DNA of 18,544 bases from an uncultured Synergistales bacterium (GTDB lineage Bacteria; Synergistota; Synergistia; Synergistales; Aminobacteriaceae). Below the pieces are notes generated by a model. That model ran no database searches, was not told the DNA's origin, and saw nothing but the letters and a program-made list of their open reading frames with translations. Location: contig CAJODX010000002.1 in assembly GCA_905233295.1 (NCBI GenBank), positions 4,997 through 23,540 of the forward strand, given 5' to 3'. Positions 1-6,668 of this stretch are shown in pieces. Both the position numbers and the translations under genes were made by a program. Each line of letters starts with the position of its first letter. Within the stretch, counting starts at the first letter, position 1.

Positions 1-499
1 CCATGTTTCCTGATGAAAGAACGGCAACCATCGTCAAGGCAAAGAAACAGATTCCGAAGTTGTCAGGCGCAGCAAATTTCAATGCCACGTCAGCAAGCCA
101 CGGCGCAAAAAATGTCAGAATGACGAACGAAAACACTGAGCCGAGGAACGAGAAAACTATTCCGACTCCGAGTGCCTTCATGGCTTCGCCTTTCTGTGCC
201 ATCGGATAGCCATCAAACGTTGTTGCTATTGATGAAGCCGTGCCGGGCATATTTAACAGGATAGCTGAAATTAATCCGCCCGAAATTCCGCCTATGTAAA
301 CTGCGACAAGGACATTCATGCCGAGCGATGAACTCATGCTGAATGTTAAAGGCAGCATAAGAGCAACCGCCATTGACGCGCTCAAGCCAGGGATTGAACC
401 GAAAATAATTCCGATTGTTACGCCTGCTATCATCAACAGCAACGAGGTCGGCTCACAAACTCTGAGAATTGCAGCTCCTAACTGTGTTAAAGCTCCCAT
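1..499 (-). CDS. tctA: TctA-family large permease subunit of a tripartite tricarboxylate transporter (N-terminal part, cut by window edge)
   Basis: Large membrane subunit of a TTT importer, which takes up carboxylates such as citrate using a periplasmic TctC binding protein and the small subunit TctB. The reverse complement opens with ATG at 499 and stays open to the window edge, giving 166 residues. Visible TctA hallmarks are GSIPGLSAS near residues 34-42, YIGGISGG near 69-76, and a following NMPGTASS...DGYPMA stretch near 83-101, all among hydrophobic segments. The family is usually about 500 residues, so roughly two thirds lie outside. It follows tctB with a 15-base gap that holds a good ribosome binding site (GAAGGGAG), so the two are co-transcribed. 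The substrate cannot be read from this part. No tctC is visible upstream of tctB; it may lie beyond the left edge. Confidence 0.93.
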   Translation of the reverse strand, partial: MGALTQLGAAILRVCEPTSLLLMIAGVTIGIIFGSIPGLSASMAVALMLPLTFSMSSSLGMNVLVAVYIGGISGGLISAILLNMPGTASSIATTFDGYPMAQKGEAMKALGVGIVFSFLGSVFSFVILTFFAPWLADVALKFAAPDNFGICFFALTMVAVLSSGNM

Positions 500-514
500 A
501 ATTCAATCTCCCTT

Positions 515-1006
515 CTAGAGCGTGAAAATTCCTGCGGGCAACACGATCTTGAAACCGTATCTGAACAGGAAGAAAACCGCGAAAACGAATATAACGTCAA
601 TGACAGCGTACATTAAAATCTGTTTCGCGCTTCTTCTGTCGTTGGGAGCAAGAACAACTATCTGCAGGAAAAGGTAGCCGAGTGTCGAAAGAATGAATCC
701 TACCGGCGCAAGAATGTTGACGTAAATGACAACAAGCACCAGAGAGGCAAGCACCCTTTTATAGTCCGATGTATCTGCGGGCATAGCTTCGGCTTTTGCG
801 GCGTTGGCTTTGAAATTTTTCACTGCGCTGAACAAAAGCATCAGAGCAAGGACAATAATCAAAGTCCCTATCACATCAGGCATAAAGTTCGGTCCGATTT
901 TCATAACCTTAGATTTCGGAAGCTGACTTGAAAGCCATATTGTTACAGCACCGAGAGCCGCATAGAAAATTCCGATGATGATGTCTCCGTATTTTCTAAA
1001 GAACAA
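515..1006 (-). CDS. tctB: TctB-family small membrane subunit of a tripartite tricarboxylate transporter
   Basis: A 163-residue inner-membrane protein with the TctB pattern: four hydrophobic segments (about residues 8-28, 43-60, 84-120 as a pair, 130-155) separated by a short charged loop rich in K and A after the second. The N-terminal phrase 'GAVTIWLSSQLPKS' followed by 'IGPNFMPDVIGTLI' is typical of the family, where a G-x-x-x-P-x-x-x-G stretch precedes the second helix. The start is TTG at 1006, chosen because a GGAAGGAAG ribosome binding site lies a normal distance upstream and the next Met (about residue 36) would delete the first helix. It is the first gene of the tctBA unit and is divergent from lysS across a 212-base AT-rich gap. 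Confidence 0.85.
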   Translation of the reverse strand: MFFRKYGDIIIGIFYAALGAVTIWLSSQLPKSKVMKIGPNFMPDVIGTLIIVLALMLLFSAVKNFKANAAKAEAMPADTSDYKRVLASLVLVVIYVNILAPVGFILSTLGYLFLQIVVLAPNDRRSAKQILMYAVIDVIFVFAVFFLFRYGFKIVLPAGIFTL

Positions 1007-1068
1007 AATCTAACACTTCCTTCCAGAAAAATAAAACTTGAAAAAATTGGGATTTTTTATTGAAAATA

Positions 1069-1086
1069 ATTATAGCAATTATAGCA
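1069..1086 (-). promoter_or_regulatory. Tandem extended -10 elements, putative tctBA promoter
   Basis: Read on the minus strand, the 9-mer TGCTATAAT occurs twice back to back. Each copy is a perfect extended -10 (TG, one base, TATAAT). The elements lie 63-80 bases upstream of the tctB start. No convincing -35 box is seen, as is usual for extended -10 promoters. Which copy is used is unknown. Confidence 0.55.
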
Positions 1087-1162
1087 AAATTGCACGCCAA
1101 TAATATATTTTTTTGAGATTTTTTCGGACATGTTTAAAAAAAAATTTTTTTCGGTTTTCAGC

Positions 1163-1168
1163 TACAAT
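1163..1168 (+). promoter_or_regulatory. Weak -10-like box upstream of lysS
   Basis: TACAAT lies 50 bases before the lysS start in a very AT-rich stretch. No matching -35 box is visible at 16-18 bases, so this is only the best available candidate. Confidence 0.2.
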
Positions 1169-1218
1169 ATTAAAATAATTAAATATAAAAATTTTAATTT
1201 TTTAAGGAGGTCTTCTTA

Positions 1219-2718
1219 ATGCCTTTAGACAATGAAGAAAATGAAGTTTTCCGACAGCGTAAAGATAAATTGATGCGTCTGCGCACTGAGGAAGGCTATG
1301 ATCCGTATGTAAATGAAACATGGGACAGAGAAATAACTCTTGAAGAAATCAGAAAAAAATTCGATTATCTTGAACCTGAGCAGGAGGCAAAAGACTGCGT
1401 TATCAAAACCGCGGGGCGCGTTATGACAATCCGACGTCAGGGCAAAGCGACTTTCGCGGATCTTGCAGATGAAACTTCAAGAATGCAGCTTTATTTTCAA
1501 TTAAATTCCGTTGGTGAAAAAGAATACGATTTTCTCAAAAAATGGGTCGATACAGGAGACTGGATCGGTATTACCGGCTATCCTTGCAGAACACGGCGCG
1601 GCGAACTCACAATTTTAATCACTGAGTACAAACTTTTAAGCAAGGCAATCCGTCCGCTCCCGGAAAAATGGCACGGCTTGACAGACACTGAAATTCGTTA
1701 TCGTCAGCGTTATATGGATTTAATCGCAAATCCTGACGTTCGTGAAATCTTCAGAAAACGTTCAAAAATAATTTCGTCATTCCGTGAAACTCTCGAATCT
1801 CACGGAACCCTCGAAGTTGAAACTCCAGTCCTTTCCGTTCTTGCAGGCGGTGCGAACGCAAGACCTTTCAAAACTTTTCACAACGCCCTCAGCCTTGACA
1901 TGTACATGAGAATCGCTGTTGAATTATATTTGAAACGTCTTGTTGTAGGCATGATGGGACGCGTTTACGAGATCGGCAGAAATTTCCGCAACGAAGGCAT
2001 TGACACAATGCACAATCCTGAATTTACGATGATGGAGGTTTACTGGCCTTACTGCAATTACGTTGACATGATGAATCTCGCCGAAGAATTAATCCGAAAC
2101 GCAGCTAAAGCCATAGGAACTCTTGAAATCGAATGGAACGGCACAAAACTGGATTTGTCAAAACCTTTCAGGAAAATGACAATGCGTGAAGCTGTGAAAG
2201 AATACGCCGGCGTCGATTTTGATTTAATAAACTCCGATGAAGAAGCGAGAAGAATCGCTCACGAAAAAGGCATTGGCGGCGAGCTGAAAGGCAATGAAAG
2301 CAAATTTGCGGTTTTGAATTTAATGTTTGAAGCTTTCTGTGAAGAAAAATTAATTGAGCCGACATTTTTAATCGGACATCCGACAGAAATTTCACCGCTG
2401 TCAAAACGCGACCCGGAAAATCCCGATTACACTCACAGATTTGAACTCTTCATGTTCGGCAAAGAGGTTGCAAACGCATTCAGCGAGTTAAATGATCCGA
2501 TTGACCAGCGCGAAAGATTTGAAGAGCAGGCGCGGAAAAAGGCTGCGGGCGATGATGAAGCTCACGTTTTTGATGAAGATTTTATAAATGCAATCGAAGC
2601 AGGTTTGCCTCCAACAGGAGGAATGGGAATCGGAATGGACAGAATCGTGATGTTCCTGACGGGAGCGCGTTCAATAAGAGACGTAATTTTGTTCCCGACA
2701 ATGCGTCCGGCGAAATAA
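1219..2718 (+). CDS. lysS: Lysyl-tRNA synthetase, class II
   Basis: Cytoplasmic enzyme that activates lysine with ATP and charges tRNA-Lys. At 499 residues it has the normal length. The order is an N-terminal OB-fold anticodon-binding domain (about residues 63-140, with GRVMTIRRQGKATFADL), then the class II catalytic core. Motif 1 surrounds the F-R-E-T-L-x-x-H-G-x-L-E-V-E-T-P run near 188-203, motif 2 is FRNEG-D-T-HNPEFT near 256-270, and motif 3 is GMGIGMDR near 468-475 followed by RDVILFPTMRP. The LysRS signature GGANARPF is at about 210-217. The start is ATG at 1219, preceded by a strong AAGGAGG. It stands alone and is closed by an intrinsic terminator. Identification is secure. Confidence 0.98.
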   Translation: MPLDNEENEVFRQRKDKLMRLRTEEGYDPYVNETWDREITLEEIRKKFDYLEPEQEAKDCVIKTAGRVMTIRRQGKATFADLADETSRMQLYFQLNSVGEKEYDFLKKWVDTGDWIGITGYPCRTRRGELTILITEYKLLSKAIRPLPEKWHGLTDTEIRYRQRYMDLIANPDVREIFRKRSKIISSFRETLESHGTLEVETPVLSVLAGGANARPFKTFHNALSLDMYMRIAVELYLKRLVVGMMGRVYEIGRNFRNEGIDTMHNPEFTMMEVYWPYCNYVDMMNLAEELIRNAAKAIGTLEIEWNGTKLDLSKPFRKMTMREAVKEYAGVDFDLINSDEEARRIAHEKGIGGELKGNESKFAVLNLMFEAFCEEKLIEPTFLIGHPTEISPLSKRDPENPDYTHRFELFMFGKEVANAFSELNDPIDQRERFEEQARKKAAGDDEAHVFDEDFINAIEAGLPPTGGMGIGMDRIVMFLTGARSIRDVILFPTMRPAK

Positions 2719-2747
2719 AATATTTAAGAAATTTAAGAAGTCAGGAG

Positions 2748-2781
2748 TGAGGGAGTCATGGACTGAGTCCCTCATTTTTTT
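2748..2781 (+). terminator. Rho-independent terminator of lysS
   Basis: A TGAGGGA / TCCCTCA stem (2748-2754 with 2768-2774) encloses a loop that can itself pair GTC with GAC. Seven T residues follow directly. The right arm overlaps the stop codon of the convergent cstA. The minus-strand side lacks an immediate T run, so it probably acts mainly on lysS. Confidence 0.85.
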
Positions 2782-4424
2782 ATGAGTTTTTTATAACAGT
2801 TTGAAACAACAAGAACAGCCAAGGTCATTAAAGCTACCGCGATTATCAGCTGCAAGCCGTCAACCATGAAGACAAATTTTCCGCCGCCAAGTTTCGTGAT
2901 GATATTGTAGACGCTGATGACGAGTGCCGACATCGTAACGACAAACATGAAAGTCATCGGAATGTAAAGCATGAAACCTTTTCTGCCGGTAACTTGAAGG
3001 AACACCGCAAGAGCCGTCAAAACCAGAGCTGAAAGAAGCTGATTCGCCGCGCCGAACAGAGGCCAGATGCTCGCGTAACCTGCAAGGCAAAGAGCATATG
3101 CAAGCGCAAGAGTGATAACAGTCGAAACATAGTTGTTTGTGATGAGTTTAACAAAAAATCCCTGCTGTTCGCCTTCAGACGGTGCGAAAAATTCCTGCCA
3201 TGACATTCTGCCGATACGCGTTACTGCATCTATTGTCGTCATTGCAAGAGCAGACACGCACATCATAATAATGCATGTTGCAACGTGTGCAGGAAGTCCG
3301 AACATTGTGAAAAATCCTCCCACAGCATTGCCGAAAATCTGGAACGGTGTACCCGTCGGAAGTCCGCCGCTCGAAGCCGCCGAACATGCGATTACCAATG
3401 AAACAACACCGAGCAAAGTTTCAACTAACATTGCTCCGTAACCGACAGTGAGCATATCTTTTTCATTTGAAATTGATTTTGAAGACGTTCCTGACGATAC
3501 AAGGCTGTGAAATCCTGAGACTGCACCGCAAGCAATAGTGATGAACAAAATCGGGAACAAAGGCTGATTCTTTACCGTCCAGCCAACGAACATCGGCATT
3601 TTGATTTCAGGATTTGCGATTATAATTCCGACTGCACCGCCAAGTATCATGCCGAGTAATAAAAATACGCTGAGATAGTCGCGGGGCTGTTTTAAAAGCC
3701 ACATCGGAAGTACCGAAGCCACAAAACAGTATGTAAAGACAACGTAACGCCATTCTTCAGCATTAAAATACAAAGGATTCTGAATCCCTGCCCACAAAAT
3801 CAAAACGACAAGAACCGCTCCGACAAAAAATTTTGTGAGTTCACCAGCCTTGCTGTTACGCATAAAAAGTCCGAAAGCCATAGCCGCGAAAATATAAATC
3901 ATTGAGATTGAAGCAGCCGCAGCACCGGGAACATTCTGTCCGCCGTCTTTTGTGAAGCCGTTGAACGTTCCTGCGAGAATATCAGCGAATGCCGCAATGA
4001 CAAGGAGAGTGAACAGCCAGCAGAATAACAAAAATAATTTTCTTCCGGCTTTGCCGATATATTTTTCGATGATAAGCCCCATTGACTTTCCGTCATTTTT
4101 GACTGAAGCATAAAGAGCCGTAAAATCTTGTACAGCTCCGAAGAAAACGCCGCCTATCAAAAGCCACAGGAACGCAGGAAGCCAACCGAACATCGCCGCT
4201 ATTATCGGACCTGTTACGGGACCTGCACCCGTGATAGAATTAAATTGATGCGAAAAAACCGTGAAACGTGAAGCCGGAACGTAATCCTGACCGTCTTCAA
4301 GTCTTACAGCAGGAGTTTTTGCCTCAGGATCGATTCCCCAAGTTTTGACAAGCCAGCGTCCGTAAAGAACATACGCGCATATGAGTGTAACGATGGCAAT
4401 GCCTACGAGTGTTAATCCGTTCAT
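2772..4424 (-). CDS. cstA: CstA-family carbon-starvation transporter (peptide or pyruvate uptake)
   Basis: A 550-residue polytopic inner-membrane protein of the CstA/BtsT family, whose characterised members import peptides or pyruvate when preferred carbon is scarce. Family hallmarks are visible: FSHQFNSITGAGPVTGPI near residues 57-75, then a GGVFFGAVQDF segment near 91-101, a GFHSLVSSGTSSK region near 305-317, and 'SALAMTTIDAVTRIGR' further on. It is shorter than E. coli CstA (about 700 residues) and matches the shorter CstA form common in anaerobes. The start is ATG at 4424 with AAAGGA upstream. It is a single-gene unit, convergent with lysS, and separated from the divergent uxaA by 589 bases. 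An extended -10 promoter lies about 65 bases upstream. Which substrate this one carries is not readable from sequence. Confidence 0.93.
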   Translation of the reverse strand: MNGLTLVGIAIVTLICAYVLYGRWLVKTWGIDPEAKTPAVRLEDGQDYVPASRFTVFSHQFNSITGAGPVTGPIIAAMFGWLPAFLWLLIGGVFFGAVQDFTALYASVKNDGKSMGLIIEKYIGKAGRKLFLLFCWLFTLLVIAAFADILAGTFNGFTKDGGQNVPGAAAASISMIYIFAAMAFGLFMRNSKAGELTKFFVGAVLVVLILWAGIQNPLYFNAEEWRYVVFTYCFVASVLPMWLLKQPRDYLSVFLLLGMILGGAVGIIIANPEIKMPMFVGWTVKNQPLFPILFITIACGAVSGFHSLVSSGTSSKSISNEKDMLTVGYGAMLVETLLGVVSLVIACSAASSGGLPTGTPFQIFGNAVGGFFTMFGLPAHVATCIIMMCVSALAMTTIDAVTRIGRMSWQEFFAPSEGEQQGFFVKLITNNYVSTVITLALAYALCLAGYASIWPLFGAANQLLSALVLTALAVFLQVTGRKGFMLYIPMTFMFVVTMSALVISVYNIITKLGGGKFVFMVDGLQLIIAVALMTLAVLVVSNCYKKLIKK

Positions 4425-4488
4425 AAAAAAAATCCTTTCTTTTCAGATTTATATTTATACAAAAAAATTTTTCTGAAAAATTTTGAAA

Positions 4489-4497
4489 ATTATAACA
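4489..4497 (-). promoter_or_regulatory. Extended -10 promoter of cstA
   Basis: On the minus strand the sequence reads TG-T-TATAAT, a perfect extended -10, 65 bases before the cstA start codon. This implies a 5' leader of roughly 55-60 bases. No clear -35 box or CRP-type palindrome is seen beside it. Confidence 0.55.
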
Positions 4498-5013
4498 CCG
4501 TTCACAAACCGCATTCCCTTATATTTTGTTACAATTCGCAGGAAGATCTCTTTTTTAAACGGAAGATGAATTGCATTTCGTGTATAATAACGCACAAGTA
4601 GCGAAAAATGACTTAAAAGGCATGGTCAGATTTACAGAATTTTTCGATTAAAGACAGATTTTTTCGCACCTCAACGAAAATGAATTGTAAACCTACCCGG
4701 GTTTACAATCGAATTTTTTCAAAATTTTTTCGATTATATAGGGGAAAAAAATTTTTTTGCCACAACAAAAATATAAAAAAAATTTAGCATTCATAAAATT
4801 TCACGAAGAAAAATTTTTCGATAACGTTACGATTTTTTCTTTCGATTCATCTCCAGAATGTGTTCACATTAAAAGAGCATTAAGTGTTTTATTTTTCTCT
4901 CCGTGTGTGTGTTATTATACATGAAACGCAATTTTTCTCCCCTTAAAGAAGCTGAAGTCTTCTTGCGAGTTTTTATAAAAAAAATTTTTCATGTTAAAGG
5001 CGGCGTTAAAATA
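4498..5013. other. Long AT-rich non-coding stretch between divergent cstA and uxaA
   Basis: No convincing gene is seen here. It holds long A and T runs, a TATAAT at 4583-4588, a 10-bp inverted repeat at 4684-4709, an 8-bp long-range complement (4601-4608 with 4660-4667), a CG-centred palindrome TAACGTTA at 4822-4829, and three near-identical TTTTTCGAT-type words starting at 4640, 4726 and 4814. No good -35/-10 pair for uxaA stands out. The nearest -10-like word is TATTAT at 4913-4918. The uxaA ribosome binding site AAAGGCGG is at the right end. Confidence 0.6.
4684..4709 (+). repeat. Perfect 10-bp inverted repeat: operator or terminator/attenuator hairpin
   Basis: ATTGTAAACC and GGTTTACAAT face each other across a 6-base spacer. 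As RNA on the plus strand this is a 10-bp hairpin followed, after four bases, by a T-rich stretch (AATTTTTTC), so it may end a short upstream transcript. As DNA it could be a regulator site for uxaA or cstA. It lies 305 bases before the uxaA start and 260 bases before that of cstA. The sequence alone does not decide between these. Confidence 0.5.
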
Positions 5014-6501
5014 ATGAACGAACTCATCAGGATTAATGCAGGAGACTCCGTTGCTGTCGCTCTGCGAGCATTGAAAACCGGCGAAAAAATTTCGGTTTCA
5101 GGAACGGACTTTAAACTTGAAATTCTAGAAGATATTCCAATGGGACACAAAGTCGCTCTCAAAAATATCAGTGCCGGCGAGCCAATCATAAAATACGGAT
5201 TCCCCATCGGCAGCGCAACGTCTGAAATTTTAAAAGGCTATCACGTCCACACAAATAACGTTAAAACTCTTTTAAGCGGCGCACATGAATATGAATATCA
5301 CCCGACAAACCCGAAACTTGAAAAAATTTCTCCGGAAAAATTCAACGGATATGTCCGTTCTGACGGTCGAGTCGGAATCAGAAACGAATTATGGATAATC
5401 CCGACTGTCGGCTGTGTAAATGATATTGCGCTGGCTATTGAAAAAGAGGCTGAAAAATTTGTTGGCGGCAGTATCGAAAATGTTCGCGCATTCACTCACC
5501 CTTACGGATGCTCACAGATGGCTGATGATCAGGAGAACACTAGAAAAATCCTTGCCAATCTTGCAACCCACCCGAACGCAGGCGGAGTTTTAATGCTCGG
5601 ACTTGGCTGTGAGAACAGCGGCATTGCCACCATAAAACCTTATATGGGAAATTTTGATGCTGAACGTGTGAGATTTTTAATCTCTCAAGATGTCAGCAAC
5701 GAAATTGAAGCGGCAATGAAAATCATCGGCGAGTTGGTTGAAAAAATGAATAAAGATGTTCGTGTGCCGTGCGAAACTTCAAAATTAACCGTCGGACTTA
5801 AATGCGGGGGCAGCGATGGTCTTTCAGGGATAACGGCAAATCCTACAATCGGATATTTTTCGGATATGCTTGTTGCTCAGGGCGGCTCGACAATTTTAAC
5901 TGAAGTGCCGGAAATGTTCGGAGCTGAAACGATTTTAATGAACCGCGGCAAAGACGGAGAAATTTACCAAAAGACCGTGAAGCTGATAAATGACTTCAAA
6001 AATTATTATGCATCATGCGGTCAGCCTGTTTACGAAAATCCTTCGCCGGGTAATAAAGCCGGAGGGATCACAACGCTCGAAGACAAAGCTCTCGGATGTA
6101 CACAAAAGAGCGGCTCTGCCCCCGTCAGCGATGTTCTGCCTTATGCAGGCAAGGTTGTAACTCAGGGTTTAAATTTGCTTTCAGCACCCGGCAATGATCT
6201 TGTAGCTTCGACTGCTCTGGCTGCAGCAGGAGCGCAAATAGTTTTGTTCTCGACCGGACGCGGAACACCTTTCGGCTGTCCTGTTCCAACGGTGAAGATT
6301 TCGAGCAACTCGGATCTGGCTTTAAGAAAGAGCAACTGGATAGACTTTAATGCCGGAACGTTGGTTGAAGCTGGAACATTGCCGGAGAAGGCGCGTGAAC
6401 TTTTTGATTTTGTTTTGAGTGTTGCTAACGGCAAAAAGACCCGCAACGAGATTAATAATTTTCAGGGAATGGCGATTTTCAAAACCGGAGCAACATTGTA
6501 A
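5014..6501 (+). CDS. uxaA: UxaA-family altronate dehydratase (altronate/galactarate dehydratase superfamily)
   Basis: Predicted cytoplasmic metal-dependent sugar-acid dehydratase. UxaA converts D-altronate to 2-keto-3-deoxygluconate in galacturonate breakdown. The 495-residue protein has an N-terminal SAF domain (about residues 1-75, with MNELIRINAGDSVAVALR and IKYGFPIG) and then the GarD/UxaA catalytic domain (about 93-490). Conserved stretches include NGYVRSDGRVGIRNE, HPYGCSQMADD, GLGCEN, CGGSDGLSGITANP and TGRGTPFGCPVPTVKISSN; the last resembles altronate rather than galactarate dehydratase. I chose ATG at 5014, which has AAAGGCGG upstream and starts the SAF domain. The frame is open from 4903, but that extension has no ribosome site. 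No other hexuronate genes are nearby, so another hydroxy-acid substrate remains possible. Confidence 0.88.
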   Translation: MNELIRINAGDSVAVALRALKTGEKISVSGTDFKLEILEDIPMGHKVALKNISAGEPIIKYGFPIGSATSEILKGYHVHTNNVKTLLSGAHEYEYHPTNPKLEKISPEKFNGYVRSDGRVGIRNELWIIPTVGCVNDIALAIEKEAEKFVGGSIENVRAFTHPYGCSQMADDQENTRKILANLATHPNAGGVLMLGLGCENSGIATIKPYMGNFDAERVRFLISQDVSNEIEAAMKIIGELVEKMNKDVRVPCETSKLTVGLKCGGSDGLSGITANPTIGYFSDMLVAQGGSTILTEVPEMFGAETILMNRGKDGEIYQKTVKLINDFKNYYASCGQPVYENPSPGNKAGGITTLEDKALGCTQKSGSAPVSDVLPYAGKVVTQGLNLLSAPGNDLVASTALAAAGAQIVLFSTGRGTPFGCPVPTVKISSNSDLALRKSNWIDFNAGTLVEAGTLPEKARELFDFVLSVANGKKTRNEINNFQGMAIFKTGATL

Positions 6502-6509
6502 ATTACCAA

Positions 6510-6660
6510 TTTAGTTGTCAATGTCATTAAGTTACGAATTTGAAGTTATATACTTTGCGCGTTTTAAGTGCTTTGACTATAACAATTATAAAATAACCTC
6601 TGAATTTTTTCAGAGGATTTTTTTTGTTTTTTCTTAACTTAATGACATTGCTTTAGTTAT
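6510..6660. mobile_element. MITE-like non-autonomous element with 16-bp terminal inverted repeats and apparent target duplication
   Basis: CAATGTCATTAAGTTA at 6519-6534 is repeated as its exact reverse complement at 6635-6650. Just outside, TTTAGTT occurs directly repeated at 6510-6516 and 6652-6658, extending to 9 bases with one mismatch (TTTAGTTGT and TTTAGTTAT). The repeat-bounded unit is about 132-135 bases, has no coding capacity, and sits between convergent genes, ending 8 bases before the stop of the minus-strand gene. This is the layout of a miniature inverted-repeat element or an internally deleted insertion sequence. The parent transposase is not in the window. Confidence 0.55.
6597..6625 (+). 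terminator. Rho-independent terminator downstream of uxaA, inside the MITE-like element
   Basis: The stem CCTCTGA (6597-6603) pairs with TCAGAGG (6610-6616), extendable by one A-T pair, and is followed by A and eight T residues. It lies about 95 bases after the uxaA stop. On the minus strand the same hairpin is followed by TTATTTT, so weaker termination of the convergent operon is also possible. Confidence 0.88.
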
Positions 6661-6668
6661 GGGGATGC

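Noticed and set aside
4425..4560. A CRP-type site for cstA, expected by analogy with E. coli.
   Set aside because: Only one half-site-like TGTGA is seen, without a matching TCACA at the right distance.
4861..4918. A sigma-70 promoter for uxaA made from TTCACA or TTAAGT with TATTAT.
   Set aside because: The spacings (44 and 27 bases) are far outside the usual 16-18.
4903..5013. Upstream extension of uxaA, including an in-frame ATG at 4921.
   Set aside because: No ribosome site precedes 4903 or 4921, the extra residues are unlike the family, and ATG at 5014 has a good site and begins the SAF domain.
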